The position numbers and the translations under genes were made by a program. From Bosea sp. F3-2 (GTDB taxonomy: Bacteria; Pseudomonadota; Alphaproteobacteria; Rhizobiales; Beijerinckiaceae), in assembly GCF_008253865.1 (NCBI RefSeq), contig NZ_CP042331.1, positions 1,984,001 through 2,048,000 of the forward strand: 64,000 nt of DNA, read 5' to 3'. Shown here one piece after another: positions 36,762 to 45,033 of this stretch. The notes under the pieces are model-generated. The model saw only the letters and a list, made by a program, of their open reading frames with translations. It made no database searches and had not been told where the DNA came from. The stretch's first letter is position 1; every line of letters starts with the position of its first letter.

Positions 36762-37682
36762 ATGAGTGACGATCCGAGCTTCGCCGCCCTCGAAGATGTC
36801 GGCATCGCCGAGCGCGACAAGCCGCCCTTTGTCAGATTGCCGAAGCCGGAAAACCTGTTCGGCCTGCGCGCCATGCGCTTCGCCGCGCTCGCTCCGGGGC
36901 ACCAGCTCGAAGCCTATCTCCTCTTCCTCTCCGCCCTGTCGAAGGTGCAGGACAGGCTGACGCGCGAGCTGCCGGCCTCTGCCCTGCCAACCTTGGCGGA
37001 GATGCGCCAGCGCGCCGGCCATGCCATGCCGATCCTGCCGCGCGAGGAACTGGCCGACGATCCCGCCGCGTCGGAGGCCTTCTCGCGGCTCGTGACGCTG
37101 CTCACCGATATCGCAATGCCCGACCTCGCCCGCGCCGCGCTTGAGCGCGCCGGCAAAGCTGACGACGAAGGCCGGCGGGCAATGTTCGCAGCCGTTCTGG
37201 CCGATGCCGTTCCGGTCGAGGCGGTGGCCGAGCACATCTTCGCCGCCGCCGCCCTGCAGATCGTCGCCGCCCAACACGCCGCGCAGCTCGCCCCTGTTCT
37301 GCCGCAGCCGGTTGCCGACGGCGTCTGTCCCTGCTGCGGCGGGCCGCCCGTCAGCAGCGCAGTCGTGGGCGACGCCAATATCGAGGGCGTGCGCTATGTC
37401 CAATGCTCGCTCTGCGCGACGCAATGGAACCATGTCCGCGTGAAATGCGTCTCCTGCGGCTCGACCAAGGGCATCGCCTATCAGGCGATCGAGGGTATCG
37501 CCGACACGATCAAGGCCGAGACCTGCGACGAGTGCCGGACCTATGTGAAGATCCTGAACCAGCGCAAGGACATGGAGCTGGAACCGGTGGCGGATGATGT
37601 CGCGAGCCTGGGCCTCGATCTGCTGGTGACCAAGGCCGGCTGGCGGCGCGCCGGAGTGAACCCATTTCTGCTCGGCTATTGA
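36762..37682 (+). CDS. fdhE: FdhE, formate dehydrogenase accessory protein
   Basis: A 306-residue cytoplasmic protein. The C-terminal half has four CxxC pairs typical of FdhE rubredoxin-like metal sites: CPCC, CSLC, CVSC and CDEC. FdhE is required for activity of respiratory formate dehydrogenases, probably at iron-binding or a final folding step before Tat export. It follows the gamma subunit by 60 bases and closes the fdh part of the cluster. FdhD is not in the window. Confidence 0.94.
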   Translation: MSDDPSFAALEDVGIAERDKPPFVRLPKPENLFGLRAMRFAALAPGHQLEAYLLFLSALSKVQDRLTRELPASALPTLAEMRQRAGHAMPILPREELADDPAASEAFSRLVTLLTDIAMPDLARAALERAGKADDEGRRAMFAAVLADAVPVEAVAEHIFAAAALQIVAAQHAAQLAPVLPQPVADGVCPCCGGPPVSSAVVGDANIEGVRYVQCSLCATQWNHVRVKCVSCGSTKGIAYQAIEGIADTIKAETCDECRTYVKILNQRKDMELEPVADDVASLGLDLLVTKAGWRRAGVNPFLLGY

Positions 37683-37707
37683 TGTTTGTCGTATCGCGCG
37701 GAACCAC

Positions 37708-37822
37708 GCCGTCATCCCGGACAAGCCGCCCCTGGCGGCGCCGATCCGGGATCCATGCCAGAGCGGTTCCGATCGAGGTTCAGGCATGGATCCCGGGTCG
37801 ACCTGCGGTCGCCCGGGATGAC
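37708..37822. repeat. Palindromic repeat between fdhE and selA
   Basis: Ends CGCCGTCATCCCGG and CCCGGGATGAC are inverted; the middle pairs GGGATCCATGCC with GGCATGGATCCC. It may separate transcripts of the fdh and sel parts, though selA has no other obvious promoter close by. Confidence 0.8.
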
Positions 37823-37896
37823 TGGAGCGGGTTCATCGAAACCGCCCATTCGTGGTGCAAAAGCGCGATAATCAAGCGTCTCCCGGAGGGAGCCTG

Positions 37897-39303
37897 ATGA
37901 ACAAGCCCGAACGCTTCCGTCCGCCATCGGTCGATACCGTGCTGCGCAGCGCTGGCGGCGAGCTCGCCATCGCCCGCCATGGAAGGGCCGCCACGACCGA
38001 CGCGATCCGGCAGGTCCTGGAGCAGCTGCGTGCCAGCGGCGAGCCTTCCGCGGCGTCAGCCGAGCAGGTCAGCCGCATGGCTCTGGATTGGCTGGAGGAC
38101 CGCGGGCGGCTCTCGCAGCGACCGGTCATCAACCTGACCGGTACGGTGCTGCACACCAATCTCGGCCGCGCCCTGCTGGCCGAGGAGGCGATCGAGGCCG
38201 TCGTCACCGCGATGCGTGCCCCGACCAATCTCGAATACGAGATCGAGGCCGGGCAGCGCGGCGAGCGCGACGCCCATGTGCGCGATCTGATCCGCGAATT
38301 GACCGGCGCCGAGGATACCATCCTCGTCAACAACAACGCCTCGGCGGTTCTGCTCGTGCTCAACACCTTCGCCAGAGATCGCGAGGCGATCGTCTCGCGC
38401 GGCGAGTTGATCGAGATCGGCGGCGCCTTCCGCATGCCGGACATCATGGCACGCGCCGGCGCCATCTTGCGCGAGGTCGGCACGACCAACCGCACGCATC
38501 TCAAGGATTATGCCGAAGCCGTCGGCCCGGCGACCGGGCTCATGATGAAGGTCCACACCTCGAACTATGTGGTGCAGGGCTTCACGGCAGAGGTCGAGTC
38601 GACCGAACTGGCGAAGCTTGCGCGGGAACATGGACTGCCCTTCGTCGACGATCTCGGTTCCGGCACGCTGATCGACCTCTCGCGCTGGGGGCTGCGCAAG
38701 GAGAAGACGGTTCAGGACGCGTTGAAGGGCGGCGCCGATCTCGTCACCTTCTCCGGCGACAAGCTGCTCGGCGGACCGCAGGCCGGCATCGTCGCCGGGC
38801 GCAAGGACCTGATCGCCAGGCTGGCGAAGAATCCGCTGAAACGGGCGCTGCGCCTCGACAAGCTCCGGCTCGCGGCGCTGGAAGCGACGCTCAGGCTCTA
38901 TCGCGACCCCGACAGCCTGGCACGGCGCCTGCCGACACTCAGGCTGTTCACGCGGACGGCGGCGGAATTGCGGGCCGTGGCCGAACGCCTGCAGCCCAAG
39001 GTCGCGGACCGGCTTGGATCGGACTGGACAGTCGAGGCCATCGATTGCGCCAGCCAGATCGGCTCCGGCGCGCTGCCGCTGGAGACACTGCCGAGCACCG
39101 GGATCGCGATCCGCCCGACCGGCAAGGCAGCCGGTTCTGCCGTCGAGAGGCTGGCGGCGGCGTTTCGGGCCGTGCCGGTGCCGATCATCGGCCGGATCGC
39201 GCAGGGCGCGCTGATCTTCGACCTGCGCTGCCTTGAGGACGAGGCGCTTTTCGCCGCGCAGCTTGCTGCATTGAAAGCGGAGCCGAGCGATGGGCTGGCT
39301 TGA
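37897..39303 (+). CDS. selA: Selenocysteine synthase (L-seryl-tRNA(Sec) selenium transferase)
   Basis: A 468-residue PLP enzyme that converts Ser-tRNA(Sec) to Sec-tRNA(Sec) with selenophosphate. The N-terminal tRNA-binding part is followed by VINLTGTVLHTNLGRA, the PLP domain, and the Schiff-base Lys289 in TFSGDKLLGGPQAG. The C-terminal part ends in IGRIAQGALIFDLRCL. The ATG at 37897 has GGAGGGA in front. The stop overlaps the Sel1-repeat gene by 14 bases, and the order selA-Sel1-selB-tRNA-Sec follows. Confidence 0.97.
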   Translation: MNKPERFRPPSVDTVLRSAGGELAIARHGRAATTDAIRQVLEQLRASGEPSAASAEQVSRMALDWLEDRGRLSQRPVINLTGTVLHTNLGRALLAEEAIEAVVTAMRAPTNLEYEIEAGQRGERDAHVRDLIRELTGAEDTILVNNNASAVLLVLNTFARDREAIVSRGELIEIGGAFRMPDIMARAGAILREVGTTNRTHLKDYAEAVGPATGLMMKVHTSNYVVQGFTAEVESTELAKLAREHGLPFVDDLGSGTLIDLSRWGLRKEKTVQDALKGGADLVTFSGDKLLGGPQAGIVAGRKDLIARLAKNPLKRALRLDKLRLAALEATLRLYRDPDSLARRLPTLRLFTRTAAELRAVAERLQPKVADRLGSDWTVEAIDCASQIGSGALPLETLPSTGIAIRPTGKAAGSAVERLAAAFRAVPVPIIGRIAQGALIFDLRCLEDEALFAAQLAALKAEPSDGLA

Positions 39304-40054
39304 ACGCCTGTTTCGCAAGGAGCCCGGCGGGGGCGAACAGCCGCGCCGCGACGAGCTGGCGACGGCCATGTCCGAAGCGGCCGCCGCGGTCGAGCGCGGC
39401 GACCATGCGGCCGCGCTCGCGATCTGGGGGCCACTCGCCCATGCCGGCATCGGCCGCGCCCAGAACAATATCGGCGCCTGCTTCGCCGAAGGTCTTGGCG
39501 TCGAGCGTGACACGGCACTCGCCCTGCGTTGGCTGAGGCTGGCCGCCGAGAGCGGCGACCCGGTCGGACAGCGCAATCTCGCGACCCTGCATTTCAAGGG
39601 CGATGGCGTCGAGCAGAGCGACGCTGAAGCACTGCGGCTCTACCGCCTCGCCGCCGAGCAGGGCGACGCGCCAGCGCAAGACATGCTGTCCTGGATGCTG
39701 CTGGAAGGCGGACGCACTACCGATCGCGCCGAGGCGCTGCGCTGGGCGCAGGCCGCGGCCGAGGCCGGCGTCGGCACCAGCATGACCCGGCTCGGCATGA
39801 TGCATCACGATGCGCTCGGCGTGGAACGCGACGCGGCGCTGGCTGCGCAATGGTGGCAGCGTGGCATGGCGGCGGGCGACCCGGATTCGGAGGCGATGCT
39901 CGGCGCCGCGACCCTGCTCGGCCAGGGCGTGCCGCAGGATGCCGGCCGGGCGCTCGCGCTTTTGCTCGCAGCCGAGAGCAAGGGCAGCCTGCTCGCCGCG
40001 CCCTTCATCAAGGCCGCGCGCGCTGCCGCCTCCCCAGCGGAGGCGGGGCCATGA
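39290..40054 (+). CDS. Sel1-like repeat (tetratricopeptide-type) protein between selA and selB
   Basis: A 254-residue protein of about five Sel1-like repeats (pattern A-x2-G-x3-A-x2-NLG-x2-Y-x3-G-V-x2-D; for example GRAQNNIGACFAEGLGVERD, GQRNLATLHFKGDGVEQSD). No signal peptide or membrane span, so cytosolic. It overlaps selA by 14 bases and selB by 4 bases, so it is made together with both. The name similarity between Sel1 repeats and selenium is accidental, but the position suggests an accessory role, for instance a scaffold in Sec-tRNA handling (inference). Function unknown. Confidence 0.85.
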   Translation: MGWLERLFRKEPGGGEQPRRDELATAMSEAAAAVERGDHAAALAIWGPLAHAGIGRAQNNIGACFAEGLGVERDTALALRWLRLAAESGDPVGQRNLATLHFKGDGVEQSDAEALRLYRLAAEQGDAPAQDMLSWMLLEGGRTTDRAEALRWAQAAAEAGVGTSMTRLGMMHHDALGVERDAALAAQWWQRGMAAGDPDSEAMLGAATLLGQGVPQDAGRALALLLAAESKGSLLAAPFIKAARAAASPAEAGP

Positions 40055-42024
40055 TCATCGGCACGGCCGGCCATATCGACCATGGTAAGACCTCGCTGGT
40101 CAGGCGGCTGACCGGTGTCGATACCGACCGGTTGAAGGAGGAGAAGGCGCGCGGCATCAGCATCGCTCTCGGCTTCGCCTATTGGCCTCTGGCCGATGGC
40201 AGGGTCATCGGCCTCATCGATGTGCCCGGCCATGAGAAGTTCGTCCATACGATGCTGGCCGGCGCCTCGGGCATCGATTTGCTGCTGCTCGTCGTCGCCG
40301 CCGATGACGGGGTGATGCCGCAGACGCGCGAGCATCTCGCCATCGCCCGTCTGCTTGGCATCGGGCAGGCCGTCGTCGCGCTGACGAAGTCGGATCTGGT
40401 CGATGCCGACAGGCTCGCCACCGTCGACATCGAGATCGCGAACCTGCTGGCGGAGACGCCTTTCGCCGAGGCGCCGATCCTGCCCGTCTCGACCGTGGCG
40501 GGTGACGGCATCGCCGCGCTATCGACATTACTCGCCGAGAAAGCACGCGAAACCCCGGCGCGGCATGGCGACGGCGCTTTCCGGCTCGCGGTCGACCGCT
40601 GCTTTACCCTGCAGGGCGCGGGCACTGTCGTCACCGGTACGGTGCTGTCCGGCAGCGTCGCGGTCGGCGACAGCGTGATCGTTTCGCCGGCCGGGATTGC
40701 GGCACGCGTGCGCTCGATCCACGCCCAGAACCGCCCCGCCGAACGTGGCCAAGCCGGAGATCGCTGCGCGCTCAACCTCGCCGGGCCGGACATCTCGAAG
40801 GAGGCGATCCGGCATGGCGACATGGTCGTGACACCGTCGCTCCATGCGCCGACGCTGCGGATCGATGCGGAGGTCACAGTGTTGCCCTCCGAGGCGAGGC
40901 CGTTGACCATGTGGCAGCCGGTGCGGCTGCACCATGCGGCGGCGGAGGTCGGAGCGCGCATCGTGCTGCTGGGCAAGGAGATCGCCTCTGGCGGCACGGC
41001 TCCGGTCCAACTCGTTCTCGATGATCCTCTGGCGGCCGCAGCGCTCGACCGCTTCGTCCTGCGCGACACCAGCGCCTCGCGCACAATCGGCGGCGGGCGC
41101 TTCCTCGATCTGCGGGCACCGGAGCGCCGGCGCCGCAGCCCCGAGCGGCTGGCGCAGCTCGCCGCGCTCGGGCTTTCCGATCCCGCGGAAGCGCTGCGTG
41201 GGCTCCTGTCTCTGCCGCCGCATCATGCCGATCTCGACGGCTTCGTCCGCGATCGCGCGCTGGGAGCCGAGGCCACCGACGAACTGGCGGCCAGGCTCGG
41301 TCTTGTCCGGATCGGCTCGCTCGCGATGCTGCCGGAAAACTGGCAAGAACTCTCGCAGGCGACTGTCGAGCGCCTCGACGCCTGGCATGCCGAACATCCG
41401 GATCTGCCCGGCATGGGGCTGGAGCGTTTGCGCCTCGCGATCGCGCCGCGCCTGCCCGCGCCGCTCTTCCGCGCGGTGCTGGCGCGCCTCGCCGATGACG
41501 GCTTGCTCGTCATGGCCGGTTCGTGGGTCAGGCGGCCGGGGCACGAGGTCCGGCTAACGGCCGAGGACGAGGCGCTCTGGATGCGGATCGCACCGCTGAT
41601 CGACGCGCAGGAGCGGTTCCGCCCGCCCCGCGTGCGGGATATCGGCCAGATGCTCGGGCGCCGCGAAGAGGAGATCCGCCGGCTGTTCCGGCTCGCCGGC
41701 CGGCGCGGCGATGTTCATGAGGTCGCGCTCGATCATTTCTTCCTGCGGGCGACGCTGGCCGAGATGGTCGGCATCGCAACGGAGCTCGCGAGCGCCCATC
41801 CGACCGGCTTCAACGCCGCACAGTTCCGCGACCGGCTCGACAACGGCCGAAAGGTCGCTATCCAGATTCTCGAATTCTTCGATCGCCATGGCGTCACGAT
41901 CCGCCGCGGCGATCTCAGGCGCATCAACCGGCAAAGGCTCGATCTCTTCGGTCCACTGCCCACAGAGCACGCGCCAATCGGATTACAATCCGATTGGATC
42001 ACGCGTTCTCTATCAATTGCTTAG
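40051..42024 (+). CDS. selB: Selenocysteine-specific elongation factor SelB, with a repeat-derived C-terminus
   Basis: A 657-residue GTPase that brings Sec-tRNA(Sec) to UGA codons by binding SECIS. G motifs: GHIDHGKTSL (about 7-16), DVPGHEKFV (about 58-66) and TKSD (about 111-114). Domains II and III follow, then four winged-helix domains at the C-terminus that read the SECIS; the last ends in RRGDLRRINRQRLDLFGPL. The final 20 or so residues (EHAPIGLQSDWITRSLSIA) are encoded by a palindromic repeat beginning at 41964, so they are not native family sequence. The ATG at 40051 overlaps the previous stop by 4 nt; the longer frame from 39850 is a shadow. Confidence 0.96.
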   Translation: MIIGTAGHIDHGKTSLVRRLTGVDTDRLKEEKARGISIALGFAYWPLADGRVIGLIDVPGHEKFVHTMLAGASGIDLLLLVVAADDGVMPQTREHLAIARLLGIGQAVVALTKSDLVDADRLATVDIEIANLLAETPFAEAPILPVSTVAGDGIAALSTLLAEKARETPARHGDGAFRLAVDRCFTLQGAGTVVTGTVLSGSVAVGDSVIVSPAGIAARVRSIHAQNRPAERGQAGDRCALNLAGPDISKEAIRHGDMVVTPSLHAPTLRIDAEVTVLPSEARPLTMWQPVRLHHAAAEVGARIVLLGKEIASGGTAPVQLVLDDPLAAAALDRFVLRDTSASRTIGGGRFLDLRAPERRRRSPERLAQLAALGLSDPAEALRGLLSLPPHHADLDGFVRDRALGAEATDELAARLGLVRIGSLAMLPENWQELSQATVERLDAWHAEHPDLPGMGLERLRLAIAPRLPAPLFRAVLARLADDGLLVMAGSWVRRPGHEVRLTAEDEALWMRIAPLIDAQERFRPPRVRDIGQMLGRREEEIRRLFRLAGRRGDVHEVALDHFFLRATLAEMVGIATELASAHPTGFNAAQFRDRLDNGRKVAIQILEFFDRHGVTIRRGDLRRINRQRLDLFGPLPTEHAPIGLQSDWITRSLSIA

Positions 42025-42074
42025 AGACGGATTCACCGATCAGGTTGATGCAACCTGATCGGATCCGGCTCTAG
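41964..42074. repeat. Palindromic repeat, copy 2, inserted over the selB 3' end
   Basis: Two perfect hairpins are seen: CCAATCGGAT-TACA-ATCCGATTGG (41973-41996) and CGATCAGGTTG-ATG-CAACCTGATCG (about 42038-42062). The element begins AGAGCACGC and ends GGATCCGGCTCTAG, as in the copy at 11594. It ends just 7 bases before tRNA-Sec. The terminal CTAG is undisturbed here, unlike copy 1. Confidence 0.85.
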
Positions 42075-42081
42075 GCCCGAT

Positions 42082-42177
42082 GGAGGAGAAGCGTCCCCGG
42101 TGGGGCGTCCGGACTTCAAATCCGGGAGGGGCCGTCAGACGGTCTCTGGTGGGTTCGACTCCCATTCTCTTCCGCCA
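42082..42177 (+). tRNA. selC: tRNA-Sec (anticodon TCA)
   Basis: A 96-nt tRNA with an 8-bp acceptor stem (GGAGGAGA with TCTCTTCC, one G-U), discriminator G and encoded CCA. The anticodon loop CTTCAAA gives UCA (42116-42118). A long variable arm (GGGAGGGGCCGTCAGACGGTCTCTGG) and the 8-bp acceptor are hallmarks of selenocysteine tRNA. It lies directly after selB. Confidence 0.97.
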
Positions 42178-42232
42178 ATTCACTGAGGCGGCATGATCGA
42201 CAGCGAAGCCCCTGCCCTCGATCCGATCGTGC

Positions 42233-42661
42233 ATGTCGCGCGCGCCGCCGACGCGGCACGCCCGGCCGAGGATACACCGCGTGTCGACGTCTAGGGGCCT
42301 CGGAACCGATTTCGACCGCTGGCTCGGAAAGCTCTTCCGCAAGGGCCCGTTCACTGTGCTGATCGTGCTCGTGAAGATCACCGAGCCGAAGGTCGAGCCG
42401 CTGCGCTCCACCTTCGTCCATGTCGTCGGCAGCGAGATCGACTGGGGCGATATCGTCCTGATGCTGCGCGGCGCTGGCGTAAGCTGGGACGGAGCGGCCT
42501 TCTTCCCGACGCGCGACGAGGCTGGCGGGCTGGTGCCCGATGAACTGGCTCGCCAGCGGCTGCGCGAGCTGGAAGGCGCCCTGCGGGAGGACCGGCTGGT
42601 CCTGAACAAGGGCGCCTTCTTCGACGTCTGGGGGCGGAATCTGGAGGTCAGGGAGGCGTGA
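42233..42661 (+). CDS. Uncharacterised protein in the sel locus
   Basis: An open frame of up to 142 residues. The compact part begins near the GTG at 42281 (STSRGLGTDFDRWLGKLF), which may be the real start; the first 16 codons from the ATG at 42233 are arginine-rich and less convincing. A 33-codon frame (42192-42293, beginning MIDSEAPALD) overlaps this start and might be translated upstream of it. The protein has a strand-rich core (FTVLIVLVKI, FVHVVGSEIDWGDIVLMLRG) and conserved-looking FFPTRDEAGGLVPDELARQRL. No family recognised. Its position between tRNA-Sec and selD makes it a candidate selenium-related factor, which remains inference. Confidence 0.65.
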   Translation: MSRAPPTRHARPRIHRVSTSRGLGTDFDRWLGKLFRKGPFTVLIVLVKITEPKVEPLRSTFVHVVGSEIDWGDIVLMLRGAGVSWDGAAFFPTRDEAGGLVPDELARQRLRELEGALREDRLVLNKGAFFDVWGRNLEVREA

Positions 42662-42685
42662 GGGAGACGCAACGACCCAAAAGCG

Positions 42686-42785
42686 CGCCGTCATTCCGGG
42701 CTTGACCCGGAATCCATCGTAAAGCGCCGGAGCCCTGTGATGGATTCCGGATCGGCGCCGCTTCGCGGCTTGTCCGGAATGACGG
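42686..42785. repeat. Palindromic repeat between the sel-locus ORF and selD
   Basis: Ends CGCCGTCATTCCGG and CCGGAATGACGG; the sequence is near-identical to 12727-12828, including the flank GTGTTTCC. It sits between two convergent genes and could end transcription in both directions. Confidence 0.85.
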
Positions 42786-42803
42786 TGTGTTTCCGTCGGA
42801 GCC

Positions 42804-43883
42804 TTAAACCACAACCACCCGCCCCGGCCCGTCCTCGACCGCGCCGATGATCCGCGCCGACGGATAACCCGCCCCCTTGATCCGCGTGAGGATGTCCTGC
42901 GCCCGTTCCGCCTTGCAGGAGACCAGAAGCCCGCCTGAGGTCTGTGGATCCGTGAGCAGGTGGCGGCGCCAGTCCGGCAACCCGTCCGGCAATTCGGCCC
43001 CTTCGCCATAGCTCGCCCAGTTGCGGTGCGATGCGCCGGTCACCCTGCCCTCCTGCGCCAGCCGCTCGGCCTGCGAGAGGAAAGGCAGCTCGGCGAGATT
43101 CAGCCGCAGCGTCGCGCCGGAGCCGCGCGCCATTTCCAGGCCATGGCCGAGGATGCCGAAACCGGTGATATCGGTGATGGCGTGGACATCATCATCCTTC
43201 GCCAATTCGGCGCCGATACGGTTGAGCAGCGTCACCGAGGCGATCATCTCGTCATAGGCCGCCGGTGAGAGCTGCTCCTTCTTGAAGGCCGCCGAATAGA
43301 TGCCGACGCCCAGTGCCTTGGTCAGGATGAGCGCATCGCCGGGCCTAGCCCCGTTGTTGCGGCGCAGGTTCCGCGGGTTCAGCAGCCCGATCACCGCGAG
43401 GCCGTAGATCGGCTCGGGCGCGTCGATGGAGTGCCCGCCAGCGACGGGGATGCCGGCCTCGGCGCAGATCGAGGCGCCGCCCTTCAGGATCTCGCGCGTC
43501 GTCTCGATCGGCAGCTTGTCGAGCGGCATGCCGAGGATCGCCAGCGCCATGATCGGCTTCCCGCCCATGGCGTAGACGTCAGAGATCGCATTGGTCGCGG
43601 CGATGCGGCCGAAATCGCGCGGGTCGTCGACCATCGGCATGAAGAAATCCGTGGTGGCGACAACGCAGGTGTTCTCATCGACCTGCCAGACGGCGGCATC
43701 GTCGCCGGTCTCGGTGCCGACGAGGAGCTGCTTGTAGGGCCCGGCCGCCGGATGCTCGGCCAGAAGCTGCTGGAGCACCGAGGGCGCCAGCTTGCAACCG
43801 CAGCCGCCGCCATGCGCGAGGCTGGTCAGCCGGGGAGCGGCGGGCTTGGCCGACGCTTCGCGCTCGATCGTGTCACTCATCAT
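42804..43883 (-). CDS. selD: Selenophosphate synthetase (selenide, water dikinase)
   Basis: A 359-residue ATP-dependent enzyme making selenophosphate for SelA. The N-terminal catalytic loop is HGGGCGCK (Cys28, Cys30, Lys31); the protein uses Cys, not Sec, in this loop. Downstream are the AIRS-type ATP-binding segments GDDAAV, TTDFFMPMVDDP, NAISDVYAMGG and DITGFGILGH. Two adjacent ATG codons (43883, 43880) follow a GGAG motif. It is convergent with the rest of the sel genes. Confidence 0.97.
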   Translation of the reverse strand: MMSDTIEREASAKPAAPRLTSLAHGGGCGCKLAPSVLQQLLAEHPAAGPYKQLLVGTETGDDAAVWQVDENTCVVATTDFFMPMVDDPRDFGRIAATNAISDVYAMGGKPIMALAILGMPLDKLPIETTREILKGGASICAEAGIPVAGGHSIDAPEPIYGLAVIGLLNPRNLRRNNGARPGDALILTKALGVGIYSAAFKKEQLSPAAYDEMIASVTLLNRIGAELAKDDDVHAITDITGFGILGHGLEMARGSGATLRLNLAELPFLSQAERLAQEGRVTGASHRNWASYGEGAELPDGLPDWRRHLLTDPQTSGGLLVSCKAERAQDILTRIKGAGYPSARIIGAVEDGPGRVVVV

Positions 43884-43938
43884 CGGTCTCCGGACAGTGC
43901 GGCCGGGAGCCTACGAGGCCCCGGCCGGAGCGGCAGCT

Positions 43939-45033
43939 TCAGGCGGTGATCTCGGCCGCCTTGATCGTGTACTTGAACGTGTCCGGGTCAAGGCAATCGA
44001 GCAGCCCCCCGGCGATTTCCGCCTGCGGATACATCAGGAAGCCGATTTTGTGCTTCGAGCCGGGCAGCGCGAGGTCATGCGCCATGTTGTAGCCGAGCCA
44101 GTTGCCTTCCCAGGCGCCGAACAAGGCCTCGCGCGCCGCGGCCACCTTCGGATTGTCGATGGCATTGTTGCCGGGCGGCTCCTCGAGCACGACCTTGCGG
44201 ACATCGGCCGGATCGGTCGCGACCCAGCCATGGCCCTCGAGCCAGATTTCGGCGCGGCAGTGCTGGGCCTTGGTGATCACCTCGGATCCCGCCCCCAGGC
44301 TCTTGTAGCCGAACTGGGAGGGCGCGACGCGAATACCGTAGAAATCGCGAGCGGGGATGCCGACCGAGCGCACGAGCGCGACATAGAGCGCATTGAGATC
44401 AGCGCATTTGCCGCCGAGATTGCCGCTGCGCAGCATCGAGGCGACGTCGCCGGTGCCGCAGCCGCGCGTCTTCGCGTCACGGAAGGTGTTTTCGACGACC
44501 CATTGGTAGATCGCGCGCGCCTTGTCGATATCGCTCGCCTTGCCCGCAGCGGCCTTCTCGGCGGTTTCCCTGACGATGCCGTCCGTCGGCATCAGCTCGG
44601 TCGCCTCCAGATAGAGCTTGCGCTCGGCTGCGCTGAGAGCCGGCGCCGGCCCCGCCGCGAAATCCTCGGCGCGGTCGCGCAGCGAAAAGCGGCTGCGGAC
44701 CTCGACGGCTGGCGCCGCCTCGCCCTCCTTGAAGACGAGATGCAGCATCTGCGCGCCATATTTCGGATCGCTGACGATCTCGGCCGACGCCGCATTGGTC
44801 TGCCAGTCGTTGCGAGCCGGCTTGATCCATTCGGCCTCGGCGACGGAAGGCAACGGGATCCAGGCCTGCGCCTTGCCCTGCCCTGCGAGATCGAGCCGCG
44901 TCACCACCTCGAAATCACGCCATTTGCCAGGCTTGGGGGCGAAGATGGGTGCCTGCGTGAAGCCCTCGCGCGGCAACAGAAGCGCCGCGCTCGCGGCGGC
45001 ACCGGTCCTGAGCATGTCGCGTCTGCTGATCAT
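43939..45033 (-). CDS. Tat-exported transglutaminase-like protein
   Basis: A 364-residue protein with a Tat-type N-terminus (ISRRDMLRTGAAASAALLL). The transglutaminase core has its catalytic Cys in NLGGKCADLNALYVALVRSVGIPAR (about residue 210), His in AQHCRAEIWLEGHGW and Asp in VATDPADVR. Bacterial members are cysteine peptidase-like proteins of varied roles. The ATG overlaps the stop of a damaged thioredoxin-like gene by 4 bases, so the two were once co-translated. Substrate unknown. Confidence 0.87.
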   Translation of the reverse strand: MISRRDMLRTGAAASAALLLPREGFTQAPIFAPKPGKWRDFEVVTRLDLAGQGKAQAWIPLPSVAEAEWIKPARNDWQTNAASAEIVSDPKYGAQMLHLVFKEGEAAPAVEVRSRFSLRDRAEDFAAGPAPALSAAERKLYLEATELMPTDGIVRETAEKAAAGKASDIDKARAIYQWVVENTFRDAKTRGCGTGDVASMLRSGNLGGKCADLNALYVALVRSVGIPARDFYGIRVAPSQFGYKSLGAGSEVITKAQHCRAEIWLEGHGWVATDPADVRKVVLEEPPGNNAIDNPKVAAAREALFGAWEGNWLGYNMAHDLALPGSKHKIGFLMYPQAEIAGGLLDCLDPDTFKYTIKAAEITA

